This document shows positions 8,583 to 16,756 of a stretch of 34,998 nucleotides of DNA, piece by piece (position 1 is the stretch's first letter; every line of letters starts with the position of its first letter). Under the pieces are notes generated by a model. The model worked only from the letters and a program-made list of their open reading frames with translations, searched no databases and was not told the DNA's origin. This DNA comes from CAZRDB01 sp964598695. GTDB taxonomy: Bacteria; Armatimonadota; Zipacnadia; UBA1398. Both the position numbers and the translations under genes were made by a program. The stretch spans positions 1-34,998 of the forward strand of contig CAZRDB010000033.1 in assembly GCA_964598695.1 (NCBI GenBank). Reading direction: 5' to 3'.

Positions 8583-9746
8583 GTGTACGACGACCTGGAC
8601 TGGAGACCAGCCCGCCCAGCCGTCGGGGCTCCAGCGCTGGAGTCACTCATCGGTGGCTTAAGCCATCTGGAGATCGCTCCCGTCGGCACCGACGACCTAG
8701 CGACACGGCTGAGGCAGATCGTGGCGACGACTCGACATGCGACCGACGCCACCTTCGCCACGCTCCACCTGTGCGAGCCTCTCTCCCTGGAGCGCCTCCC
8801 GACGGCGGAGTCCGCGGTCCCCTGGACCCTGTGCGAGGGCCCCCCGCACCTCGAGCACCACGCCGGACTCGAGCAGGTGCTCCGGACGACCGCCCCCGTC
8901 CACCTCGCCGTGGCCGCCCACCGTCCGACCGCGGCCGGCGGCGCCAACGGATCGGCCACGCCCGTCTCCGTCGCCGCGGTACCGGTGCTCGGGGCCGGAG
9001 GGGGGGTGGTCGGCACGCTCGCCGCGCTGTGCGAGGAGGCCGCCCCGGACGCCTCCTCCCTCCCCCCGACCGTCCTGCCCCTGCTGGAGGCCCTTGCCGC
9101 GCAGGCAGCCGGAGCCGTCGCGAACGCCCGACTCGCCGCCCGGTTGCGCGAGGCGCAGTTCGAGACCGTCTTCCGGCTCTCGGTGGCGGCCGAGTACCGC
9201 GATCCCGACACCGCGCGCCACATCCAGCGCATGAGCCGCTACTCCGCCGTGATCGCGAAGCACCTCGGGCTGCCGGCCGACGAGGTCGAGCTGACCCGCT
9301 TCGCGAGCCCCATGCACGATGTGGGCAAGCTGGGCATCCCCGACGCGATCCTCATGAAGACCGGTCCCCTGACCGAGGACGAGTGGCGGGTGATGCGCAT
9401 GCACACGCGGATCGGCGCCGACATCCTCGGCCAGTCCGACTCCCCGGTCGTGCGCGCCTCGGAGCAGGTCGCCGCGACCCACCACGAGCGATTCGGCGGC
9501 GGTGGCTACCCGCTCGACCTGCACGGCGACCAGATCCCGCTCATCGGACGCATCGCCTCCCTCGCCGACGCGTTCGACGCGATCACCTCGCGCCGGTGCT
9601 ACAAGGACGCCCTGCCGCTCGAGTCCGGCCTCGTCGCCGCCAAGGCCGACTCGGGGTCACACTTCGACCCCGCGTGCGTTCACGCGCTCGAGGCGGGCTT
9701 CGACGAGGTCGTGCGCGTCCACGAGCACTTCCCCGATCCGCTATGA
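8583..9746 (+). CDS. GAF/HD-GYP protein, cyclic-di-GMP phosphodiesterase type
   Basis: 387 residues from a GTG at 8583, preceded by GAGAGGG. Residues about 30-195 have the pattern of a GAF sensor domain (PVSVAAVPVLGAGGGVVGTL then a long helix). The C-terminal HD-GYP domain starts near FETVFRLSVAAEYRD. It shows the HD pair in MHDVGKLGIP (His245, Asp246), the HHE box (His300-Glu302), the GYP signature (308-310) and LADAFDA. HD-GYP enzymes hydrolyse cyclic di-GMP in the cytoplasm with a bi- or trinuclear iron centre. One oddity is that the usual DG of the HHERxDGxGYP loop is GG here (HHERFGGGGYP). The stop overlaps the start of the ferredoxin-nitroreductase gene (ATGA), so the two are translationally coupled. 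Activity is likely but not certain, given the altered loop. Confidence 0.88.
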   Translation: MYDDLDWRPARPAVGAPALESLIGGLSHLEIAPVGTDDLATRLRQIVATTRHATDATFATLHLCEPLSLERLPTAESAVPWTLCEGPPHLEHHAGLEQVLRTTAPVHLAVAAHRPTAAGGANGSATPVSVAAVPVLGAGGGVVGTLAALCEEAAPDASSLPPTVLPLLEALAAQAAGAVANARLAARLREAQFETVFRLSVAAEYRDPDTARHIQRMSRYSAVIAKHLGLPADEVELTRFASPMHDVGKLGIPDAILMKTGPLTEDEWRVMRMHTRIGADILGQSDSPVVRASEQVAATHHERFGGGGYPLDLHGDQIPLIGRIASLADAFDAITSRRCYKDALPLESGLVAAKADSGSHFDPACVHALEAGFDEVVRVHEHFPDPL

Positions 9747-10636
9747 GCGCTCCGAGACACGCCCGAGCCGGCGCCGTCGTCTCCCTGGACCGCGCCGCCT
9801 GCACGGGATGCGGCCGGTGCGTCCGGGCCTGCCCTGGACGCGTCTTCGCCCAGACCGGCGGCGGCCCCCCGGAGATCGACCCCGAGGCCCAGTGCATCGC
9901 CTGCGGCCACTGCCTCGCCCTCTGCCCCGCCGACGCCGTGGTCCACTCCCTCGCCGCCCTGGAGCCCGCGGAGGCCGATCCCGCGCCTGCGCCGACGGCC
10001 GAGCAGGTGCTGGGCTTCCTGCGCAGCCGCAGGTCGGTCCGGCAGTTCCGCAACGAGACCATCGATCGCGACCTGCTCACGCGCGTGCTGGAGGCCGCGG
10101 CCTGGGCCCCCAGCGCCAAGAACCTGCAGGCCACGGAGCTGATCGTGGTCGAGGACCCGGGGCTTCTCCACGCGCTCTCCGGAGCGACCGCCGAGTACCT
10201 CCGGGGCGTGTGCCGCCAGCTCTCGTCGCCGATGCGCCGCGCCCTGCTCCGCCGCGTTGCCGGACCGCTCGTCGACGGCGTGACGCCGATGCTGCCCGCG
10301 TTCGCCAAGCTGGTCGCCGAGTGGGACGCCGGGCGCGACGCGGTCCTCTTCGGCGCGCCCTGCCTCGTCGTGTTCGCGGCCGATCCCTCGACCACGTTGG
10401 CCGTCGAGAGCGCACAACTCGCGCTGCACACCATCGCGCTGGCCGCCCATGCGCACGGGCTCGCGGGGTTCTACGCCGGCTATCTGTACTCGGCCGCGGC
10501 GCGCGACCGCGGGATCGCGTCTCTCCTGGGGCTGGGGGACCGTCGCCGGATCGTGGGCGCCCTCGCGCTTGGCTGGCCCGCGTGCGACTTCCTCGGCGTT
10601 CCGGCCCGCCCGAGGCCCGCCGTCACCTGGCTGTAG
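9743..10636 (+). CDS. Ferredoxin-nitroreductase fusion oxidoreductase
   Basis: 297 residues. The ATG at 9743 overlaps the previous stop by four bases. The N-terminus carries two 4Fe-4S motifs, C20-C23-C26-C30 (CTGCGRCVRACP) and C51-C54-C57-C61 (CIACGHCLALCP). From about residue 85 a nitroreductase domain follows, with the FMN-binding RRSVRQF segment and AAAWAPSAKNLQ. The later helices (AVESAQLALHTIALAAHAHG) and the C-terminal ALALGWPA are typical of the family. Such fusions use the clusters to pass electrons to FMN and reduce an unknown organic substrate in the cytoplasm. The gene converges on, and overlaps by 14 bases, the acetyltransferase gene. The architecture is clear; the substrate cannot be read from the sequence. 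Confidence 0.88.
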   Translation: MSAPRHARAGAVVSLDRAACTGCGRCVRACPGRVFAQTGGGPPEIDPEAQCIACGHCLALCPADAVVHSLAALEPAEADPAPAPTAEQVLGFLRSRRSVRQFRNETIDRDLLTRVLEAAAWAPSAKNLQATELIVVEDPGLLHALSGATAEYLRGVCRQLSSPMRRALLRRVAGPLVDGVTPMLPAFAKLVAEWDAGRDAVLFGAPCLVVFAADPSTTLAVESAQLALHTIALAAHAHGLAGFYAGYLYSAAARDRGIASLLGLGDRRRIVGALALGWPACDFLGVPARPRPAVTWL

Positions 10637-11588
10637 GCTCCGACGGCAGCGCCCCGGACAACACCGAGAACCGGCGCGTCTCGCGGAAGCCGAACCGGCC
10701 GTAGACCCGCTCGGCGTTGTCGTCGCTGGTCCACAGCACCCAGGCGTTGTGGAGCCCGCGGGCCCGCATCTGCGCGAGGCAGCGGCTCAGGACGGCGATG
10801 CCGATCCCCTGGCCCTGGCAGTCGTCGCGGACCCCGAACGGGCCGAAGTGCTCGCCCTCGGACGCGCAGTACCCGAGCACCTCGCCTTGCCGGACGGCGA
10901 CCACGAAACGGTCGAACGGCGCGATCCCGCGCGCGGCGTCGCGGAGCCCCTCGCGGCCGTGCAAGAGCCAGTCGCCCGGCATGTGGGCTTCGAGGAAGCC
11001 GAGCAGGAGGGGGATCTCGCCCGGCTCGAGGGGGCGGACGTCGATCCCGGCCGCCGCGAGCCGGAGCCAGCGTTCGCGGTAGGGAGCGATGTCGAGCCGC
11101 ACGAGGTTCGCGTCCATCGCGATCGGCCGGCTGGTGACGACGAAGCCACGCCGGAGCAAGAAGGCGAGCCCCTCGGCGTAGAGCGCCTCATCGACGCCCG
11201 GCACGAAGTAGTTGGGGGCATAGGGCGCGATGAGCAGACGCTCCCGTCCCTCGGATGCAGCGGCCTCGCGCGCCTCCGCGAGCAGGCGCTCCCCCACCCC
11301 ACGGCCCCGGCGCTCCGGCACGACCCCGAACGCGGTGATCCACGCGCGGTCGGGCTGCAGCCCGACCTTCTCGAGCGGCGTCCGACGGCGGAGGGTGAGG
11401 CAGAAGCCGACCGGGACGTCCTCCTCGACGGCAAGGCGGAGCCAGGCGGGGTCGAAGTTGGGGTCGAGCAGGACCTTCCGGCGGAAGGTGGCGTGGTCGA
11501 TCGGGTCGCCCGGGAGCGCGGCGTTCCAGGCCGAGATGACGCCGTCCTCATCGGCGGCCGTGTACCCCCGCACCGTTACAGTGGCCAT
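10623..11588 (-). CDS. Tandem GNAT N-acetyltransferase
   Basis: 321 residues from the ATG at 11588, with GGAGGG about 8 bases upstream. Two GNAT-like halves are visible. The first (residues about 1-150) has the acetyl-CoA loop in FGVVPERRGRGVGERLL. The second (about 180-315) has GVRDDCQGQGIGIAVLSRCL followed by NAWVLWTSDDNAERVYGRFG, the usual end of the fold. The second half has the better R/Q-x-x-G-x-G/A loop (QGQGIG). GNAT enzymes transfer acetyl from acetyl-CoA to amines or protein N-termini; the acceptor here is unknown. The gene follows the deacetylase lipoprotein by 25 bases and is probably co-transcribed with it. Its 3' end overlaps the oppositely oriented nitroreductase gene. Confidence 0.88.
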   Translation of the reverse strand: MATVTVRGYTAADEDGVISAWNAALPGDPIDHATFRRKVLLDPNFDPAWLRLAVEEDVPVGFCLTLRRRTPLEKVGLQPDRAWITAFGVVPERRGRGVGERLLAEAREAAASEGRERLLIAPYAPNYFVPGVDEALYAEGLAFLLRRGFVVTSRPIAMDANLVRLDIAPYRERWLRLAAAGIDVRPLEPGEIPLLLGFLEAHMPGDWLLHGREGLRDAARGIAPFDRFVVAVRQGEVLGYCASEGEHFGPFGVRDDCQGQGIGIAVLSRCLAQMRARGLHNAWVLWTSDDNAERVYGRFGFRETRRFSVLSGALPSEPTAR

Positions 11589-11613
11589 CGGAGCCCTCCG
11601 GGAGCCGTCCTGG

Positions 11614-13707
11614 TCACGCGGCCGGGATGACCTGGATGTCGTCGAACCAGGCCGAGCCGGCGGTCGCGTCGAGCGTGATCTGCAGATCGGCGTCCTCGAG
11701 GAGGCCTCCGACCGGGCCGCTCACGAAAGTCCCCTCGACGTAGGTCCAGCCGTTCGTGCCGGTGAGCCCGCCCGCGGGGGCCTCCAGCTCGCTGCTCTCG
11801 ATGCCGAGGCTGCCCAGGTAGGCGCCCGTCCCGCCGGAGACCCCCTCGGTTCTCACCCAGGCGCTGGCACGGTAGGCGGTGCTGGGCTCGAGGGCCAGCC
11901 GCTGGTGGAGGTAGACCTCGCCGGAGCCCTGCGCGGTGAGCCGCACCGAGCCGGCCGCCCCATGCCCCTGCGCGGTGTCGATGGCGACCGCGCCCGCGGC
12001 GTAGGTGGAGGGCTGGTAGGGGTAGTAGAGGGTCCCGAGATCGACATCGGGGTAGTCGACGGGGTTGGGCCAGGCGGAGCCGAGCGCGGGCCACAGGGCG
12101 GCCATCCGCGAGAAGTCGCCGTCGGCCACCAGGACGGAGTCCGGCCAAGCCGCCCGCAGGTCGTACAACTCGGCGAATGTAACGGTCCGCGCGCCGCTCG
12201 CGTGGATGTAGTCGATCAGGGCGCGGAAGTCGGCTCCCGTCAGGTCGTACCGCGTGGGGCTGTCGGTGATGTTGTGCGTGTGGAGCACCGCAAGGCCGTC
12301 GTTGGCCACCGCGAGGTCGATCAGGTGGCGCGCGAGGGTGAGCGAGAGCGGTGCTCCCGAGCTGACCGAGAAGGCGTCGAGCCAGCCCGTGACCTCGCCC
12401 GTACGGTTGTGGACCGAGTTCAGGTGCTGGAGCGGGAAGCCGTAGTAGGTGGAGTAGGTCCCGCGGATGGTGGGGAAGACCCCAAGGAGCGCCTGGGCCA
12501 TCGCCGCTTCCTCGGTGGCGCCGACGCCCCACGTGCCCATGGGCGCCGCGAAGACCTGTGGCGCCCCGTCGAGGGCGAGCCGCTGCTGGATCGCGAGCTG
12601 CGCCGGGTCGACGGCGGCCGCGATCCTGGCGGCCGCCGTCCCCGTCTGTTGGTCGAACGGGATGCCGTTCACCGTGTGGTTGCCGAGCTGCCAGCCAGCC
12701 GCCGACATCGCGCGGTAGCTCGGCAGCGAGGCGGCGCGCACCGTCCCGAGGCGGTCCGACTGCAGGAAGCAGGTCGCCTTCATCCCGTAGTTGCCGTACA
12801 TGTAGTCGAAGGCGTAGGAGTCGCCCGTGTTGGCATCGTCAAAGCAGAAGACGCAGACCCCTCCCGCCAGGGAGGCCGGCGTAGGGTCCGGCCACGAACT
12901 CACGAGGACGATGTCCTCCGCGCTCACGGCCCCTTCCTCGTTTCGGGCGATGCAGGTGATGGTGGCCGGGCCGTAGTCGTCGCCGGTCGTCCAGGTCGCG
13001 GTCGCGCCGGAGCCGTCGATGGTCCCCTCGTCGGCCAGCCACTGGTAGGCAACCGAGCCGCCGGCGGGATCGGCCGCGACGCACGTCAGCGCGACGCTCC
13101 CCCCCCGCGGCACTGCCAGGCTCTCGGCGGTGAGCGAGGAGATGGCCGGCGCGAGCGAGTCCGGCGGGAGCCCGACGCGCACCGTGCAGTTGGTCGAGGC
13201 CGCGAAGGTGGCGAAGACGCTCGTGCGGTCGGTTCCGCTCCGCGAGAGCGAGGCGGCGATCCGCTCCCACGAGCGGTCGGCCTCATCCCACAGGTACCGG
13301 CTCAGCGCGTCGCGGCGTGCGTCGGGCACCTGGGCGGCGGTCAGCTCCCCGAAGCTGAATGTGAACAGCCAGGTGATCTCGGCAAGGCTGGCCGGGGCTC
13401 CGGCGCCCGTGGCCGAGAGCGAGAACGCGCTCCCGACGGGCGTGCCGGTCGCCAGGGCCGGCGTCAGGTCGTCCGACACCTGCGCGAGACGGAAGTTGAG
13501 CGACTGCGTGAGCTGGCCCGCCGGAACAGTGACCATCACGCGGGGCTCGCCGGGCAACCCGGCGATCGTGGGTCCGGTCAGGCGGCCTCCCGCGGGTCCG
13601 ATCGCGCCCGCGTCGGTCCCTCCGGTCTGGCCGGTACCGGAGATCGAGCACCCCACGCCGAACGCGCCCAGCGCGGCCAGCAGGGGGATCACCATCAGTC
13701 TGCGCAC
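11614..13707 (-). CDS. Lipoprotein with Ig-like and NodB-like polysaccharide deacetylase domains
   Basis: 697 residues from a GTG at 13707, with GGAGGAGGTG about 8 bases upstream. The N-terminus is a lipoprotein signal (LLAALGAFGVGC, Cys20). Residues about 30-185 are a beta-rich domain, about 187-283 an Ig/PKD-like domain (VALTCVAADPAGGSVAYQWL), about 284-520 a NodB homology domain, and about 525-697 a CBM4/9-like sandwich (YRASAWVRTEG; SAWFDDIQVIPAA). NodB motif 1 is FDDA (Asp290, Asp291) and motif 5 is VLHTH. Motif 2 is GNHTVNG: His344 is present, but the second metal-binding His of HTxxH is Gly348. It probably acts on a surface or extracellular polysaccharide, or is a binding protein if the missing His abolishes catalysis. 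It is followed by the GNAT gene on the same strand. Confidence 0.85.
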   Translation of the reverse strand: MRRLMVIPLLAALGAFGVGCSISGTGQTGGTDAGAIGPAGGRLTGPTIAGLPGEPRVMVTVPAGQLTQSLNFRLAQVSDDLTPALATGTPVGSAFSLSATGAGAPASLAEITWLFTFSFGELTAAQVPDARRDALSRYLWDEADRSWERIAASLSRSGTDRTSVFATFAASTNCTVRVGLPPDSLAPAISSLTAESLAVPRGGSVALTCVAADPAGGSVAYQWLADEGTIDGSGATATWTTGDDYGPATITCIARNEEGAVSAEDIVLVSSWPDPTPASLAGGVCVFCFDDANTGDSYAFDYMYGNYGMKATCFLQSDRLGTVRAASLPSYRAMSAAGWQLGNHTVNGIPFDQQTGTAAARIAAAVDPAQLAIQQRLALDGAPQVFAAPMGTWGVGATEEAAMAQALLGVFPTIRGTYSTYYGFPLQHLNSVHNRTGEVTGWLDAFSVSSGAPLSLTLARHLIDLAVANDGLAVLHTHNITDSPTRYDLTGADFRALIDYIHASGARTVTFAELYDLRAAWPDSVLVADGDFSRMAALWPALGSAWPNPVDYPDVDLGTLYYPYQPSTYAAGAVAIDTAQGHGAAGSVRLTAQGSGEVYLHQRLALEPSTAYRASAWVRTEGVSGGTGAYLGSLGIESSELEAPAGGLTGTNGWTYVEGTFVSGPVGGLLEDADLQITLDATAGSAWFDDIQVIPAA

Positions 13708-13794
13708 GGAACAGGCACCTCCTCCCTACCCCAACGTCCAGGGTGGCAGCGAGGTTCTTCGCTCTCGAGGCCGGCGTGCCTCCGCACAAACAAC

Positions 13795-13827
13795 ACGCCC
13801 GCCCCGATCGGATCGGGACGGGCGTGG
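13795..13827 (-). terminator. Intrinsic terminator of the small lipoprotein gene
   Basis: A near-perfect 33-base hairpin, CACGCCCG...CGGGCGTG, has 8 outer pairs, one mismatch and about 6 inner pairs. Read on the minus strand it lies 27 bases after the lipoprotein stop and is followed by TTGTTTGT. It should separate this gene from the deacetylase gene beyond. Confidence 0.75.
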
Positions 13828-13853
13828 AAGACGGGTCGGTACGCGGGGGTGGC

Positions 13854-14555
13854 CTAGTTGGTCTTCTTGGCGTCCTTCGCGTCCTTCGCGTCCTTCGCGG
13901 GGGCCTTGTCGTCGCTCTTCGGCGCGTCGGCCGGCATGGCCTTGCCGAGATCGGCGCCCTCGAGGGCCTTGGTGAGCTCGTCCATGGCCGCGCCCATGTC
14001 CATGATCATGATGTAGCGCTTGCCGTCGGTGGTGTAGTCGAAGGCGATGAGGCTGGCGGAGTCGCCCTTGCTCGCCTCGAAGCCCTTGGTGCCGTTCTTC
14101 TCCTCGATCTCCTTGACGGTCCAGTCCTTGAGGTTCTCCTTCGCCCAGGTCTGTACCTTGGCGAGGTCGTCGGAGGTCTCGAAGACGACCTGCTTCATGA
14201 GCTTCTCCGCCATCGCGAGCTGGCTCTCGGTACCGGCGCTCTCGCCAGTGACCTTGGCAGTCTCCGCCATGTCGATCATGTACGCGGTCGCGCCCGGGTA
14301 CTCCGGAACGCCGATGCCCTTGAGGAACGCGGTGTCGGTGGCGGGCTTGAGGACCAGCTTCTCGCCGTTCGGGTCGGTGAGCGTCTTGGTCTTGGCGGCA
14401 GTCGTCTTGTCGGGAACCGCCGGGGTGGAGGCCGGCTTCGGCGAGCCCTTCGGGGCCGCGACGCCGGTGGTGTCAGTCTCCGCGGCCTTCTGGCAGCCGG
14501 CGAACACGAACGCGAGGCCAACGCAGAGCGCGAGCGTCAGAACTAGGTATTTCAC
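13854..14555 (-). CDS. Small lipoprotein with YPGA motif and KDA-repeat tail
   Basis: 233 residues. I chose the GTG at 14555 because GGGAGGTAG is just upstream and the protein then begins VKYLVLTLALCVGLAFVFAG followed by Cys, a good signal with lipobox FAGC. Upstream in-frame starts would bury the signal. After a Pro/Thr-rich linker, residues about 80-215 contain GVPEYPGATAY, then helices and strands (KVQTWAKENLKDWTVKEIEE; KRYIMIMDMG). This is the pattern of a loosely defined group of lipoproteins with a (V/I)PxYPGA motif and no known activity. The end, APAKDAKDAKDAKKTN, is low-complexity and comes from a 9-bp DNA repeat. It is a single-gene unit with its own terminator. Confidence 0.82.
   Translation of the reverse strand: MKYLVLTLALCVGLAFVFAGCQKAAETDTTGVAAPKGSPKPASTPAVPDKTTAAKTKTLTDPNGEKLVLKPATDTAFLKGIGVPEYPGATAYMIDMAETAKVTGESAGTESQLAMAEKLMKQVVFETSDDLAKVQTWAKENLKDWTVKEIEEKNGTKGFEASKGDSASLIAFDYTTDGKRYIMIMDMGAAMDELTKALEGADLGKAMPADAPKSDDKAPAKDAKDAKDAKKTN
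13871..13897 (-). repeat. Three tandem 9-bp units coding KDA repeats
   Basis: The unit CGTCCTTCG (plus strand) occurs three times in a row at 13871, 13880 and 13889. On the minus strand this gives the repeated Lys-Asp-Ala tail of the small lipoprotein. Such in-frame repeats can change copy number by slippage. Confidence 0.85.
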
Positions 14556-14643
14556 AGGGTCTACCTCCCGTGAGCAGGCAGGCGATGCCCGCCTCTGACC
14601 CGCGCTCCGGTGTGGGCGCGGAGCACCTGCTAAGCAGGCTTCC

Positions 14644-15078
14644 TCACTGGCCTCTTGGTCCAAGGGCCAGCCGGACGGACAACGTTTGCGGGACCCCGGG
14701 AGGTTCGAGCCGCGCGATCGCGATCCCCCCCCAATCGCCGCGGGGGTTCACGTCGTCTGGCCCCGGAACCGTGCCCTCCGTCAGTGCGTACGGCTGACCC
14801 GTGTGGAGGCCCCTCGGCTCCCCGTTTCGGCACGGCTCCTTGGAGCCGGCAGGCCCCACACCGGACGGCTGGGTGCGGCCCGGCACCGTCGACGGAGCCC
14901 GCCCACTGTCCCGCCGGCACAGACCGGTCGCCTCGTGGATCGCCCGGGCCCCGGCCGGGCGCGCGGGCGCCTCCGGCTGCGGCTGCGTCGGTGGCTGCGA
15001 CCGGAGCCGACCGCCGAGCCCGACGATGGCCCCGAGGCCCGCCGCAACGGCCAGGAACCCGACGAAGGAGCGTCCCAC
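14644..15078 (-). CDS. Small membrane-anchored, proline-rich hypothetical protein
   Basis: 144 residues from a GTG at 15078, which has GAGGGGG about 10 bases upstream; an ATG at 15105 in the same frame lacks a site. Residues about 4-24 (FVGFLAVAAGLGAIVGLGG) form one membrane segment. The rest is Pro/Arg/Gly-rich (QPPTQPQPEAPARP) and ends in a better ordered segment (DWGGIAIARLEPPGVPQTLS). No family is recognised and composition gives limited support, so it could be a chance frame. Its direction matches the flanking leftward genes. It starts 175 bases after the end of the large TPR lipoprotein gene and ends 88 bases before the small lipoprotein gene. Confidence 0.5.
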   Translation of the reverse strand: MGRSFVGFLAVAAGLGAIVGLGGRLRSQPPTQPQPEAPARPAGARAIHEATGLCRRDSGRAPSTVPGRTQPSGVGPAGSKEPCRNGEPRGLHTGQPYALTEGTVPGPDDVNPRGDWGGIAIARLEPPGVPQTLSVRLALGPRGQ

Positions 15079-15253
15079 GATGTGATCCCCCTCGAGCAGA
15101 CCCATGCCGAACCCCGAGGTGAACGGCCCTGCACCCCTCCGACGGCGCGGCCCACTTTTTCAACCCCCACCAGAACACCATCGCCCACCCCCTTGTTCAA
15201 CGGCCGCGCCGGACGCCCGGGCCGCCCGCCTCACTCCCAGGATACCACAGGCG

Positions 15254-16756
15254 TCAGCGCGCGGCCGCGGCCGACTCCACCGCGTCGCCCCCACCCATGC
15301 TCTCCGGCGCCTGGGCGATCTCGCGCAGCACTTCGCTCTCCGTCACGGTGTACAGGTACGGCGTGTCGGTCCGCTGCAGCGGCGCCGTCTCGTCCTTGCT
15401 GTGGTCGCGCTCGGGCAGGCCGAGACGCTTGCGGCAGCCGGACTCGAGGTGGATATCGCGGATCTCGGGCCGCTCGGCCCGCTCCAGCGCCGCGCGCCAG
15501 CAGAGGACGGCGAGGGGGCCGCCTCCGTAGGTGTTGCCCATCTCGTAGTAGGTGTAGGCGGCCATGTGGTCGTCGCGCAGCTCCTCCTCGCGGATCTTGA
15601 GCGCCCTCTTGTACCACCGGATCGCCTCGGCCACGTCGCCCATCATCTGGTAGACGCCGCCGATCTCGTGCTGCGTCGCCGAGGTGGCCGTCCGGTCCTT
15701 GAGCCTCTCCCACACGGGCAGTGCGCGGTGGTACCACTGCAGCGCATCGTGGAGCCGGCCCTCGACATGGAAGGAGCTGCCCATCGAGTGGTAGATCCAG
15801 CCCACATCGACGAGGAACGAATACTCCCCCTTCTCGGAGTCGAACATGCCCGCGATCCCCTTCCGCCCGACGGCCTCCCGGAGGCCGTCATGGATATCGA
15901 GCGCGAACTGCAGCTCCTCGCGTGCCAGCTCACAGTCGCGATGGACGATGTAGAGACAGCCGATCTGGTAGTGAAGCTGGGCGATCCACCACTTGTCGCC
16001 GATCCGCTCGAAGAGGACGAGCGACTGCTTGTAGTAGTCGAGTGCCATCCGGAAGCGGTACTCGTACCAGTCCTTGTTCCGCTCTTCCTCGTTGAGCTGC
16101 GGCTGGTCGCCGGTGTAGATGAACTCGTCGCGCATCTCGGCGTGGTAGACCGCGCCCAGGTTGTGGAGGGTCTCCGCGATCTGCCACTGGATGCCGAGCC
16201 GGCGGCGCATCGCCAGCGCCTTCTCATACTCGGCCTTGGCGTCCTGGGGGCGATCCATCCGGAGGTGGATCGAGCCCAACTCGTTGAGCGTCGCCGCGAG
16301 GCCCTCCTGGTCACCGATGCTCTCGCGCAGCTTGCGAGCCTCAATCAGCAGTTCCTCGGCCTCCGGGTACTGGCCCTTGGCCATGTGGAGAGCGCCCTGC
16401 TCGTGCCACACCGCGGCGACGCCGTTCCAGTCGGTCGGGTCCTCCTTGTAGGCCGTGTATGCCTCCTCATAGAGCCGCGAGGCCTCGTCGAACCGGCCCT
16501 GACGCTGGTGGACTCCCCCCATGCGGAGGAGGATGTGTCCCTGGAGGCTGTAGTTCTTGGTCTGGCGGGCGTCCTCGAGGGCTTCCTCGTAGAGCGTCAG
16601 CGCCGAGGCGGTGTTGCCCAGCTCGAGCTGGGTCTGAGCACGCTGTCCCGCCTTGCGCGCCCGCCAGTTGCCACAGCCCGCCACGGCGAGCAGGCAGGCT
16701 GCGAGCAACGCCAGCACGAGGACGGTGCGGGGGACCTGGCACGCTCGAGTTGACAT
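15254..16756 (-). CDS. TPR-repeat lipoprotein
   Basis: 500 residues from the ATG at 16756, with GGGGAGAG about 8 bases upstream. The signal peptide ends in LLAVAGC, a strong lipobox (Cys about 28), so the repeats should be anchored to a membrane facing the periplasm or outside. From about residue 40 to 430 there are many TPR units of the Kinesin-light-chain/TPR_12 style (GHILLRMGGVHQRQGRFDEA; ATLNELGSIHLRMDRPQDAK; IGGVYQMMGDVAEAIRWYKR). The C-terminal about 70 residues are Cys/Arg-rich and not repeat-like. TPR lipoproteins usually act as scaffolds in envelope complexes; no partner is evident here. It diverges from the ECF sigma gene across a 363-bp spacer. Confidence 0.88.
   Translation of the reverse strand: MSTRACQVPRTVLVLALLAACLLAVAGCGNWRARKAGQRAQTQLELGNTASALTLYEEALEDARQTKNYSLQGHILLRMGGVHQRQGRFDEASRLYEEAYTAYKEDPTDWNGVAAVWHEQGALHMAKGQYPEAEELLIEARKLRESIGDQEGLAATLNELGSIHLRMDRPQDAKAEYEKALAMRRRLGIQWQIAETLHNLGAVYHAEMRDEFIYTGDQPQLNEEERNKDWYEYRFRMALDYYKQSLVLFERIGDKWWIAQLHYQIGCLYIVHRDCELAREELQFALDIHDGLREAVGRKGIAGMFDSEKGEYSFLVDVGWIYHSMGSSFHVEGRLHDALQWYHRALPVWERLKDRTATSATQHEIGGVYQMMGDVAEAIRWYKRALKIREEELRDDHMAAYTYYEMGNTYGGGPLAVLCWRAALERAERPEIRDIHLESGCRKRLGLPERDHSKDETAPLQRTDTPYLYTVTESEVLREIAQAPESMGGGDAVESAAAAR

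Noticed and set aside
6026..9232. A 1068-codon minus-strand open frame
   Set aside because: It lies opposite the lipoprotein, TPR and HD-GYP genes, whose frames carry clear motifs; the reverse frame has none.
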